44,642 bases of DNA, taken from contig MFYT01000097.1 of the NCBI GenBank assembly GCA_001789205.1, positions 95,703-140,344 of the forward strand, read 5' to 3'. Origin of the DNA: Candidatus Raymondbacteria bacterium RIFOXYA2_FULL_49_16. GTDB taxonomy: Bacteria > Fibrobacterota > OXYB2-FULL-49-7 > XYB2-FULL-49-35. A program made the translations under genes and the position numbers. Of the stretch, positions 23,890 through 31,359 are shown piece by piece. The notes beneath the pieces were generated by a model. That model was not told the DNA's origin, searched no databases, and saw only the letters and a program-made list of their open reading frames with translations. The stretch's first letter is position 1. Each line of letters opens with the position of its first letter.

Positions 23890-25749
23890 ATGGTAAAATC
23901 ACAAGCGTCTTTTCTCGTGTTTTTTGGAATGCTTTTGCATTCCCTGGTATTATTTTCAGCGTCCTTGCCAACGGAAATGATATGGGTCAAGGGCAACCTT
24001 CATACGCACACGACAAATAGCGATGGCAGGCAGCCGCCAGCAACCATGGTGCGCTGGTACAAAGACAATGGATACAACTTCTTGTTTATTACAGACCATA
24101 ATTTTCTTACGACGTTTCAAGCCGAATCCCTGAAAACCATGCAATTACCAAACTTCCTGGTCCTAACGGGCGAAGAAGTATCATGCTCCTTCAACAAACA
24201 TGCCAATGTGTTTTGTATGACCAGGACCCTTTTTGATTCCCTTGAATTCATCCATCCGTTCCTGTATCTAAGAAATATGCTCGATCTGGCGCGGTCCGCC
24301 AATGCGCTTATTTCAATCAACCATCCGGACTGGCGTTTTTGTGTAAGCACGTATGACCTTATGGCACTTTCCGGGGTGACCCATTTTGAACTGATCAACG
24401 AAGGGAAAGACGGCGACAATATGGGTGACTCCCTTCATCCTTCTACCGAGAAAATGTGGGATTCCCTGCTTACTGCGGGCAAACGGATATTCGCCCTTAC
24501 CGGAGACGACGCGCACAACATTGATACAACAAGGATCGGCCGCGCTTTTATTATGGTCAAGACCAGGGATCTTTCCGCCGGGGAAATACTGCGTTCATTG
24601 AAAAAAGGACTTTGTTATGGGTCTACGGGCCCTTTGTTCAAATCAATAGAAGCGACACAAAACACCTTTCGCGTATCGTCTGAAAAACCAGCGCACATAG
24701 AATTCATAGGTACGCATGGCCGCACCCTTACAAGCGTCTATGGGCAGGAGGCTGAAATATCATTAGACACGGGCGAAATTTATGTACGCGCACGCATTAC
24801 GGACAGCGACAGCCTTAGAGCTTGGACCCAGCCGGTTTACCTGAAACACGCGGACCTGGCCGATTCGACAGAGAGGGAAGCGGACCGTTTTGTCCAACCT
24901 TTGATGCGAGCAGAGAAATTGTATTGCACAGGGCGTTTGACCGCGGCGCTCGATCTCTACGATAGCGCAATGAAACATATTCCATTGACTCACCCTTACC
25001 GTGAAGAAATGTTCTTTGGCATTTTGCAGAGGAAAGGGAGAATATGTGAGGTCCAGGGCAAGGAAAAAGAAGCGCTCAAATATTTTGAACAAGTCCTTGC
25101 CGGATCACCCAGTGAGACTCATAAGATAATGGCCGCAAAAGAGGTCTATGCCCTTACCGGCAGCAAGCCCCAGAACCCACACCTCCCCTTTGTGCTATGC
25201 ACCTCCATTTCCCTGGGCAATGGTCCAACGCCGGTCATAGATGGGAAAGAAGACGATACGCTTTGGGAAAAGAGCGCATGGATTCCTTTTCGGGAATATA
25301 AAGCAGGATTCTCCGACAGTGTATTTTTTAAAATTCGCCATAATGCAAGCAATATCTATATCATTATCAAGGCCTTTTTGCCGGACACAAACGGCTTGAG
25401 GGCGTTTGATCCTTTGAAAAACGAATATGTTGGTTTTTTTGCAGACCCTGGCCGCCTTGGAATGGCTGTCGTATCGGCGGGGAATAGCACGAAAAAATTG
25501 ACGGTGAAGTCGCGGATAAACATACCGGAGCGGTTTTTTATATCTGAATACAAAATCCCGGTAAAACTTTTTTGCACAACGCCGGTTAAGAAAGGCGATC
25601 TCTGGAGCTTCAATATTGCACGGTCCTATGGAAAGTATGGTGACCATGGCTGGCAGGCCTTTTTTGCCAAAGCCAACCAATCGGGTTGGGCGGACCGCAG
25701 CGGTGAGGCGTCCAAGGCTCCCTATCTGGGTCTGCTCAGGTTTGAATAA
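23890..25749 (+). CDS. Secreted PHP-domain metallohydrolase with TPR and CBM9-like domains
   Basis: A 619-residue protein with a signal peptide (about 1-25). Residues 33-270 form a PHP (polymerase and histidinol phosphatase) metal-binding domain: NLHTHTTNSDGR with His38, His40 and Asp45, FITDHNF with Asp69 and His70, then LTGEEVSC, SINHPDWRF and LTGDDAHN, all plausible metal ligands. This suggests phosphoesterase or nuclease activity outside the cytosol. Residues of about 335-405 look like TPR helices, and 430-619 resemble a CBM9-type beta-sandwich (PVIDGKEDDTLWEKSAWIPF, then SNIYIIIKAFLPD). No sorting tail of the T9SS type is seen. Its substrate is unknown. It ends before a bidirectional terminator. 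Confidence 0.78.
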   Translation: MVKSQASFLVFFGMLLHSLVLFSASLPTEMIWVKGNLHTHTTNSDGRQPPATMVRWYKDNGYNFLFITDHNFLTTFQAESLKTMQLPNFLVLTGEEVSCSFNKHANVFCMTRTLFDSLEFIHPFLYLRNMLDLARSANALISINHPDWRFCVSTYDLMALSGVTHFELINEGKDGDNMGDSLHPSTEKMWDSLLTAGKRIFALTGDDAHNIDTTRIGRAFIMVKTRDLSAGEILRSLKKGLCYGSTGPLFKSIEATQNTFRVSSEKPAHIEFIGTHGRTLTSVYGQEAEISLDTGEIYVRARITDSDSLRAWTQPVYLKHADLADSTEREADRFVQPLMRAEKLYCTGRLTAALDLYDSAMKHIPLTHPYREEMFFGILQRKGRICEVQGKEKEALKYFEQVLAGSPSETHKIMAAKEVYALTGSKPQNPHLPFVLCTSISLGNGPTPVIDGKEDDTLWEKSAWIPFREYKAGFSDSVFFKIRHNASNIYIIIKAFLPDTNGLRAFDPLKNEYVGFFADPGRLGMAVVSAGNSTKKLTVKSRINIPERFFISEYKIPVKLFCTTPVKKGDLWSFNIARSYGKYGDHGWQAFFAKANQSGWADRSGEASKAPYLGLLRFE

Positions 25750-25797
25750 AGGGTTTTAAAAAGATATGAATTGCAGGCAGGGAATGGCGCGGTAAAA

Positions 25798-25833
25798 AAA
25801 AATACCGGATCGTGTGAAGGACCCGGTATTTTT
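25798..25833. terminator. Bidirectional terminator between convergent genes
   Basis: AAAAATACCGG (25798-25808) and CCGGTATTTTT (25823-25833) are perfect 11-bp arms with a 14-nt loop. A-rich and T-rich flanks give a U tract in both directions, between the PHP gene and the lipoprotein gene. Confidence 0.9.
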
Positions 25834-25853
25834 CCTCAACCTACGTACTGCTA

Positions 25854-26918
25854 TTATTCAAAAAATTTCTCAGAGATCTTTGTACCGTTGTTAAAAAGCA
25901 GGTTTTTGACTTTTGTCTCTCTTACGGGGAAATCAAAGATGACCATCTGCGCGGTATCGGTTTTGGTATCCACGGTGATTTTGTGGAATTTCGAGGCGTC
26001 AGACGCTTTGATGGTGTCGTTGTTTTCCGTGACCAGGAAAAAATAGTCTTTGCGCACTTCGAGGGGGTTTGCGGTGAGGTTCCACAGCGCCACTTCCATG
26101 GAAATGCCTTTGGGCGACACTTTCTGTTTGGGAACGCTCAGATAAATGTCGTATTTGTCGATTTCCGGATCGAGGTTTGATCCGAATTTTTCGTATCCGG
26201 AATAGGTGTCGACAAGGAGTTTACGCAGGGTTGATACCTGTTCGCGCGCCCGCTTGCTGGAGGGATCGTTTTTTAGTGCAAGAAGCGCCTTGTATTCGGC
26301 AAAAACCAGGGCTTCCTTTGCCGCATCGGTCTTTTTCTTGAGCCCCTCTTTTTCCTGTTCCATCATTGCGGTCACTTCGTCGCACAGACCGCTTGAGACC
26401 TTGGCGTTTATGGCGGCCATTTTCTCTTTTGCCTGGGAGGCGAGAACCTGGAGGGAGATCACCTCGTTCAGGACTTTAATGACATCCTTGAGGTCCATGA
26501 GATCGGGATTGGCGAATTCAAGTAAAAACTGGGAATATCCTTTCAGTAATTCCTCGTCTTTTATGCCCGGCAGGAATTTGGTGAAGTCTTCGCGCCAGAG
26601 GCCGATCTGTTCCAGGTTCGCCTCTTCCGCGTTTTTTGAGTACCGGCTGAACTCGCGGTTGAGCTTTGCAAGGGTGAGTTTCAGGTATTTTTCCTTGAGT
26701 GAAACCGGAATCTCCTTGCCCTTGATTGTATAAAAATTGATAGCTTCAATGTATTTCAGATAGGCTTTTTTCTCCCGTTCTTCCCTGGTCCGCGGGTCCT
26801 TGACTTTCTCGGCAGCGGCAAGGAACGCGTCGCCGGTTTTTTCAGGGTTTTTTCCGCATGCGCTGAACACGAGCGAAAGCGAGAACGCACTGATGATTAC
26901 AATGGCCATTTTTTTCAT
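25854..26918 (-). CDS. Lipoprotein with coiled helices and DUF4352-like C-terminus
   Basis: A 354-residue predicted lipoprotein. The ATG at 26918 is chosen because an AGGAGG site lies just upstream; the longer frame starts with a TTG that overlaps it. The signal ends in FSAC with the acylated Cys at residue 21. The mature protein is mainly helical and charged (about 25-250; EEREKKAYLKYIEAINF, LKKKTDAAKEALVFAEYK). It ends in a beta domain (about 265-354; YDIYLSVPKQKVSPKGISME and NPLEVRKDYFFLVTENND) whose pattern recalls DUF4352-like immunoglobulin folds. Function is unknown. A good promoter is visible upstream, and the gene is divergent from the dcw cluster. Confidence 0.75.
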   Translation of the reverse strand: MKKMAIVIISAFSLSLVFSACGKNPEKTGDAFLAAAEKVKDPRTREEREKKAYLKYIEAINFYTIKGKEIPVSLKEKYLKLTLAKLNREFSRYSKNAEEANLEQIGLWREDFTKFLPGIKDEELLKGYSQFLLEFANPDLMDLKDVIKVLNEVISLQVLASQAKEKMAAINAKVSSGLCDEVTAMMEQEKEGLKKKTDAAKEALVFAEYKALLALKNDPSSKRAREQVSTLRKLLVDTYSGYEKFGSNLDPEIDKYDIYLSVPKQKVSPKGISMEVALWNLTANPLEVRKDYFFLVTENNDTIKASDASKFHKITVDTKTDTAQMVIFDFPVRETKVKNLLFNNGTKISEKFFE

Positions 26919-26963
26919 TAAAAGCCTCCTCAAAACGAAAATAGTTCAAAAAGAACAAGCATA

Positions 26964-26992
26964 ATTTAACTATCCTGGCTAGATCGTGTCAA
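26964..26992 (-). promoter_or_regulatory. Sigma70-type promoter for the lipoprotein gene
   Basis: On the minus strand TTGACA (complement of 26987-26992) is followed after 17 bp by TTAAAT (complement of 26964-26969). Start of transcription would be near 26957, about 40 bases before the ATG at 26918. Confidence 0.6.
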
Positions 26993-27154
26993 TGGGAAAA
27001 TAAAATCAAAATGTAAATTATTTTGGTTAATCGGGTAACCGTTGTGGTCGAGGAATGGAGGGTATACAATATGCTGTATGTTTAAAAATGAAAACCACAA
27101 CAGGGTGGATGTGTCTAAATCGTTAATTTTATTGTGTTTATATGTAAAAAAGTC

Positions 27155-27184
27155 TTGACACCATTTAAATAAATTGCTTATGTT
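27155..27184 (+). promoter_or_regulatory. Sigma70-type promoter of the dcw cluster
   Basis: TTGACA (27155-27160) matches the -35 consensus. After 18 bp TATGTT (27179-27184) serves as the -10 box. It lies just before the MraZ boxes and 62 bp before mraZ, so it probably drives the whole cluster. Confidence 0.7.
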
Positions 27185-27186
27185 AG

Positions 27187-27211
27187 TGGTATGAAATGGG
27201 AAAGAATGGGG
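27187..27211 (+). promoter_or_regulatory. MraZ operator: TGGGN repeats with 10-bp period
   Basis: TGGTA (27187-27191), TGGGA (27197-27201) and TGGGG (27207-27211) are separated by 5-bp spacers, the arrangement known for MraZ binding upstream of mraZ genes. The first copy is degenerate. They cover the expected transcription start, so MraZ would repress its own operon. Confidence 0.78.
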
Positions 27212-27245
27212 AGTAGTGTCAAAAATTCCCAAATTAATAATTAAT

Positions 27246-27713
27246 ATGGCAACATTATTCGGAACATTCGAAGGCATCAGTATTGACGACAAGGGTAGAA
27301 TTTCTATTCCTGCCATCCTTAGAAAAGCAGTTGCTGAAAAAGCGGAAAACACCTTTATTATTATCCGTGGAGTCGAAGGATGTCTCTTTGCCTTTCCCAA
27401 GGACCAGTGGCTGGTGTTCTGGAACGAATTGCAAAAGCTGCCCATGGACCGCGAAAATACCCTGCTCATCCATCGCATCCTGGGTACATTGAAGGAAGCG
27501 GTGCTCGACGGTCAGGGCCGCATTGCGCTTACTCATAAGCTGAAAAGCCTGGCTGGAATCGGCAAGGTGGTCACCATTGTGGGAGAGGGCGATAAACTGC
27601 TTGTCTGGGACCCGGAACGGTGGACCAGTCACCTCGATGGCACAGAGGCCACGCCCTACGATACCACCCTCTACCGGGCGATGGAGAAGATCAGAAAAAC
27701 GGACAATGGGTGA
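27246..27713 (+). CDS. mraZ: Transcriptional regulator MraZ
   Basis: MraZ is the AbrB-fold regulator that heads the division and cell-wall cluster and assembles into ring-like oligomers. The 155 residues from ATG 27246 carry two swapped AbrB-type units, each with the DxxGR motif: IDDKGRISIPAILRK (about 13-27) and DGQGRIALTHKLK (about 88-100). A GTG at 27216 would add 10 residues but lies too close to its ribosome site and inside the operator region. The upstream TGGGN boxes fit autoregulation. The stop overlaps the start of rsmH by 8 bp. Confidence 0.95.
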   Translation: MATLFGTFEGISIDDKGRISIPAILRKAVAEKAENTFIIIRGVEGCLFAFPKDQWLVFWNELQKLPMDRENTLLIHRILGTLKEAVLDGQGRIALTHKLKSLAGIGKVVTIVGEGDKLLVWDPERWTSHLDGTEATPYDTTLYRAMEKIRKTDNG

Positions 27714-28629
27714 AAATAGCTACCACATTCCCGTGCTAGTGGAAGAGATTATGGGATATTTCTCAACAGTGAAAAATGGCGTGGTTGTTGACGGCACTCT
27801 TGGAGGGGGCGGCCACTCCCATGCGCTTCTCAGCCATTTTCCAGAGATACGGCTTGTTGGTCTGGACAAAGACCCGGCCGCGATTTCCGCTGCGCGGAAC
27901 AGGCTCGAACCTTTTAGCAGCCGCGCCCTGCTTTTAAACGCGGGTTTTGAGACCCTTCCCGCGGTTGCGCATGATTATAACCTTGGCCTCTTTGCGGGGG
28001 TGCTTCTCGACCTGGGACTTTCCTCGCGGCAGATCGACGACCCCAGCCGGGGTTTTTCCTTTTCACATTCCGGGCCTCTTGATATGCGTTTTAACGCTGC
28101 AAAAGACGCTCCCGCCTATACGGTAATAAACACCTTTTCTGAAAGCGAATTGCACCGGCTTTTCAGGGAGCTTGGCGAGGAACCGCGCAGCGCGGCTGTT
28201 GCGCGCGCCATTGTTGCCGCACGCACACAAGGCCCTATTGAGACAACCGGCGCGCTTGCTGCCATTGTCGCAGGAGTGTGCAGGGGTGACATTAAAGCCA
28301 AAGCGCGTATTTTTCAGGCGCTCAGGATTGCGGTCAATGGGGAACTGGCGGCCCTTTCACAGACGCTTGAAGCGGTGCCGCAGCTTCTGCGGCCAGGCGG
28401 AAGGTTCGCGGTCATTTCCTATCATTCGCTCGAAGACCGTCTGGTCAAACAGGCTTTTGTGCGGCTTTCAGAAACGACCGGTCATGGAAGCAGGCTGCTT
28501 CCTGGTGAAAAACATGTTCCCAAGACCATGGAACGCTTGACCAGGAAACCCGTGAGGCCCTCTCCGGCTGAAGAGGAGCGCAATCCGCGCGCCCGGAGCG
28601 CTCGCTTGCGCGTGGCGGAGAAACTATGA
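27706..28629 (+). CDS. rsmH: 16S rRNA (cytosine(1402)-N4)-methyltransferase
   Basis: RsmH methylates N4 of C1402 in 16S rRNA using S-adenosylmethionine. From ATG 27706 the protein has 307 residues, with HIPVLVEE (7-14), the SAM site DGTLGGGGHS (29-38), GLDKDPAAI, LLDLGLSSRQIDDPSRGFSF, GPLDMRF and the C-terminal SYHSLEDRLVK, all family hallmarks. The frame from 27577 overlaps mraZ extensively and is not the start. Its TGA overlaps the ftsL start in an ATGA, so translation is coupled. Confidence 0.97.
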   Translation: MGENSYHIPVLVEEIMGYFSTVKNGVVVDGTLGGGGHSHALLSHFPEIRLVGLDKDPAAISAARNRLEPFSSRALLLNAGFETLPAVAHDYNLGLFAGVLLDLGLSSRQIDDPSRGFSFSHSGPLDMRFNAAKDAPAYTVINTFSESELHRLFRELGEEPRSAAVARAIVAARTQGPIETTGALAAIVAGVCRGDIKAKARIFQALRIAVNGELAALSQTLEAVPQLLRPGGRFAVISYHSLEDRLVKQAFVRLSETTGHGSRLLPGEKHVPKTMERLTRKPVRPSPAEEERNPRARSARLRVAEKL

Positions 28630-28958
28630 AACAAAGGATACGCTTGAGCACCATTGCAGCTGTTCTGATTTTGGTGCTTTCACTGTTTATGCTGCCCATG
28701 GTAAGCGTATGGAAAAAATCGAAGATAACGCAAATGTTGAAGACTGATGAAATGCTGAAACAGGCGGTTGTTCAGGGTAACACGGTCAACATCATGTACC
28801 GGTACAGGAAAGAGGTGCTCTCAAAGCGCGGCAGGATAGAGGAGATCGCAAAGGGCGAGCTCGGACTGGTCTATCCGTCGCAGGAAGATATAGCCGTTCT
28901 CGTGAATACTTCCGGCCTGCCCAAGCAGAGAGGGATACTGGCGATGATACGGGAATAA
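28626..28958 (+). CDS. ftsL: FtsL-like cell-division protein
   Basis: A 110-residue bitopic protein with a short basic cytosolic end, one membrane helix (about 8-30, STIAAVLILVLSLFMLPMVSVW) and a periplasmic helix (about 31-75) of coiled-coil type, ending in GLVYPSQEDIAVL, a pattern common in FtsL tails. FtsL forms the divisome subcomplex with FtsQ and FtsB and helps activate FtsW-FtsI. FtsL sequences are poorly conserved, so the name rests on size, topology and its exact place between rsmH and ftsI. It overlaps rsmH by 4 bp. Confidence 0.85.
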   Translation: MKQRIRLSTIAAVLILVLSLFMLPMVSVWKKSKITQMLKTDEMLKQAVVQGNTVNIMYRYRKEVLSKRGRIEEIAKGELGLVYPSQEDIAVLVNTSGLPKQRGILAMIRE

Positions 28959-29008
28959 AGGGTCTTTTTTCACGCCGGTACGTTTGAGTTCTATCCAGGG
29001 GAGTTTTT

Positions 29009-30979
29009 TTGAAGCGCGCTCACGCTGCATTTGCAGGGCTGGGCCGGCTCAGGGTGCTGCGCATCCTGTTCCTGGCCGGTTTTTGCGTTGTCTTGTCCCG
29101 GTTTTTCTACGTCCAGGTAATCCATTTTCAGCACTATGCCAAACTTGGTGAAAACCAGAGCACCCGGCGGATGAACCTCTTTCCCGCCCGCGGCGCCATA
29201 GTCGACGCCATTGGCGTGCCTCTTGCCATTAACGCTGACGTTCCCTACGAAGCGATCAACGATCCTGAAAAACCTGTGAAGAAAAAGGACCGTGACGCTG
29301 AATCCCAGAAACGGACAGAGCGTTTTTATCCGCGCGCTAGCCTAGCCGGTCAGGTGATTGGGTTTGTGGGCCGCGACGGTTATGGCCTTGCGGGCATTGA
29401 ATTCGGTTTTGACCGCAGCCTCTACGGCCAGGTCGGCTGGATGCTGGTGCGGCAGGACGCGCGCCAGCGGAAACTTTTTGACCTTGAACTTCCCCGGAAA
29501 GAGCCTGAGGACGGGTATACGCTTGCGCTCACTATTGACACGCGCATCCAGGAGATCGTGGAGGAGTGTCTTCGCGAAGGAGTGGAATCCACCGGAGCAA
29601 AATCGGGCACGGCCATTGTGATGCATCCGCGTACAGGAGCGATCCTGGGAATGGCGAACTATCCCTTTTTCGATCCCAATGCCTGGATATCGGAAAACAG
29701 ATCGGTCTGGGCGAACAGCGCCGTGGCCAAGGTGTACGAACCAGGTTCAACCTTCAAGTTGGTGACCGCGGCCGCGGCGTTTGAAGAGGGGCTTGTTGCC
29801 GAGGACGACATCCTTCACACCGGCGATGGCAAACTAAAAATTTTCGACGAATATATCCACGACACCCATAAAAACGGCGACATTACTTTCAGGCAGGCCA
29901 TCACCGTCTCAAGCAACATCGCTTTTGCCAAAGTGGCAAGCAAAGTCGGGGCTGAGACCCTTTTCAGGTATATCCGTGATTTTGGTTTTGGCCAGAAGAC
30001 AGGTATCGATCTTCCGGGTGAAGAGAATGGGCTTGCCAAACCGCTTTCCCGCTGGTCCGGACGTACCCTCGTCACCATTGCCATGGGCCACGAGATCTCG
30101 GTCACTCCCATACAGCTGGCAGCGGCCTACAGCGCCATTGCGAACAAGGGCGTCCTGGTTGCGCCTCATGTGGTCCGGTTTTTAAAGCGAAAGAACGAGG
30201 TGGTGCAGGAGCAGGGTACGAATCCCATCCGGCGGGTGGTATCTGAGAAGACCGCGGAGCGGCTCACTGCCTGTTTCAGAAATGTTGTCGAGAACAAGGA
30301 GGGGACCGGGTACGAGGCGCGCCTCAATGGACTTGCCATTGCAGGCAAGACCGGTACTGCCGAAAAGATTGATCCTGCGACCGGCCTGTATCAGCGCAAC
30401 AAAATAGTGGCTTCCTTTGTGGGTTTTTTTCCGGCTGAAGAGCCCGAAGTGCTCTGCCTGGTGCTGCTCGACGAGCCGGTCAAGGTGCATTCAGGCGGTG
30501 TTGCGGCAGCCCCTATTTTCAGGAAAATTACGCAGCGTATGCTTCATTCCCAGGAACTGGACTATGGTGTGCGCTTCTTTGCCAAGACCCCGGTAGCAGC
30601 CGGCGCTGGCGCAACGGAAAAGGTTCGCGCCCCTGATTTCTCAGGTCTGTGCGCTGATTCGGTGCTGGCGCGCGCGGAACGTGCGCGGGTCTGTGTGCGC
30701 ATCAGCGGCAGCGGGCAAACCGCTGCCAGCCAATCCATGACCGCGGGCGACGAGGTCTTTCCCGGGGAAATCATCCGGGTCTCAATGGGCGGTGCCGGCC
30801 TCTCCAAAAAGGTCACTGTACCAAACGTGGTTGGACTGCCGCTACGCGAAGCAGTGGGGCGCCTCAATCTGCTTGGTATTTCGATAAAAATAAGCGGACG
30901 CGGGGCCGTGGTACGCCAGAGCCCCGCCGCGGGCGCGATACTCGAACGCGGCTCCGCTTGTTCCCTGACAGCGGGATAA
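29009..30979 (+). CDS. ftsI: Division transpeptidase FtsI (PBP3) with two PASTA domains
   Basis: A septal class B penicillin-binding protein that cross-links peptidoglycan with FtsW. The start is TTG 29009 after AGGGGAG (28997-29003). It has an N-terminal membrane helix (about 17-36), a dimerisation domain with FPARGAIVDAIG, and the transpeptidase motifs S-T-F-K (247-250, active Ser247), S-S-N (301-303) and K-T-G-T (447-450). The C-terminus adds two PASTA repeats (about 548-600 and 604-656; RAPDFSGLCADSVLARA and VPNVVGLPLREAVGRL). PASTA domains on this enzyme are familiar from Gram-positives and some other phyla, where they bind peptidoglycan or stabilise the enzyme. The length of 656 residues reflects this extension. 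Confidence 0.96.
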   Translation: MKRAHAAFAGLGRLRVLRILFLAGFCVVLSRFFYVQVIHFQHYAKLGENQSTRRMNLFPARGAIVDAIGVPLAINADVPYEAINDPEKPVKKKDRDAESQKRTERFYPRASLAGQVIGFVGRDGYGLAGIEFGFDRSLYGQVGWMLVRQDARQRKLFDLELPRKEPEDGYTLALTIDTRIQEIVEECLREGVESTGAKSGTAIVMHPRTGAILGMANYPFFDPNAWISENRSVWANSAVAKVYEPGSTFKLVTAAAAFEEGLVAEDDILHTGDGKLKIFDEYIHDTHKNGDITFRQAITVSSNIAFAKVASKVGAETLFRYIRDFGFGQKTGIDLPGEENGLAKPLSRWSGRTLVTIAMGHEISVTPIQLAAAYSAIANKGVLVAPHVVRFLKRKNEVVQEQGTNPIRRVVSEKTAERLTACFRNVVENKEGTGYEARLNGLAIAGKTGTAEKIDPATGLYQRNKIVASFVGFFPAEEPEVLCLVLLDEPVKVHSGGVAAAPIFRKITQRMLHSQELDYGVRFFAKTPVAAGAGATEKVRAPDFSGLCADSVLARAERARVCVRISGSGQTAASQSMTAGDEVFPGEIIRVSMGGAGLSKKVTVPNVVGLPLREAVGRLNLLGISIKISGRGAVVRQSPAAGAILERGSACSLTAG

Positions 30980-31003
30980 GAAGATTATTAAAACGGAGGA
31001 ACA

Positions 31004-31336
31004 ATGGATATATCGGTGAGGTATGAAAAGGACGTGAAGACTGTCCGGATCAGCGGCGACATCAACCTGTTGGATATTGACCGGGTGCAACGGGTGCTAG
31101 CCTGGCCCGAGCAGTGCAGGGAGATCAGGTTCGATTTAGCGGAGGTCGACTTTGTCAATACATCGTTTGTGAACATGCTCTGCGCGCTTCACAACAAGAA
31201 TCCGCAGCGCAAGCTCTCGGCGATAAATCCGAGCGAATTTGTCCGCCATATTTTCAGTCTTACCCAGGTCGACAGTTTTGTCACTGTCATAGTTCCCGCT
31301 GTGTGGGAAACGGGTGAACTGGCCACGGCCTACTAA
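31004..31336 (+). CDS. STAS-domain protein inserted in the dcw cluster
   Basis: A 110-residue single STAS domain, as in anti-sigma-factor antagonists and intracellular signalling adaptors: VRYEKDVKTVRISGDINLLD (5-24), REIRFDLAEVDFVNTSFVNM (39-58), then HIFSLTQVDSFVTVIVP. The usual DSSGL phosphorylation motif is replaced by VNTSF, leaving Thr53 and Ser54 as the only possible phosphosites. A GGAGGAA site precedes ATG 31004, and it is 24 bp from ftsI and 23 bp before murE, so it is cotranscribed. STAS genes are not a classical part of this cluster. A link between division or wall synthesis and a partner-switching pathway, or between wall enzymes and polar lipid or MCE-type transport, is possible but unproven. 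Confidence 0.85.
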   Translation: MDISVRYEKDVKTVRISGDINLLDIDRVQRVLAWPEQCREIRFDLAEVDFVNTSFVNMLCALHNKNPQRKLSAINPSEFVRHIFSLTQVDSFVTVIVPAVWETGELATAY

Positions 31337-31359
31337 GAGGAAAGAAGGGAGAACAGGAC

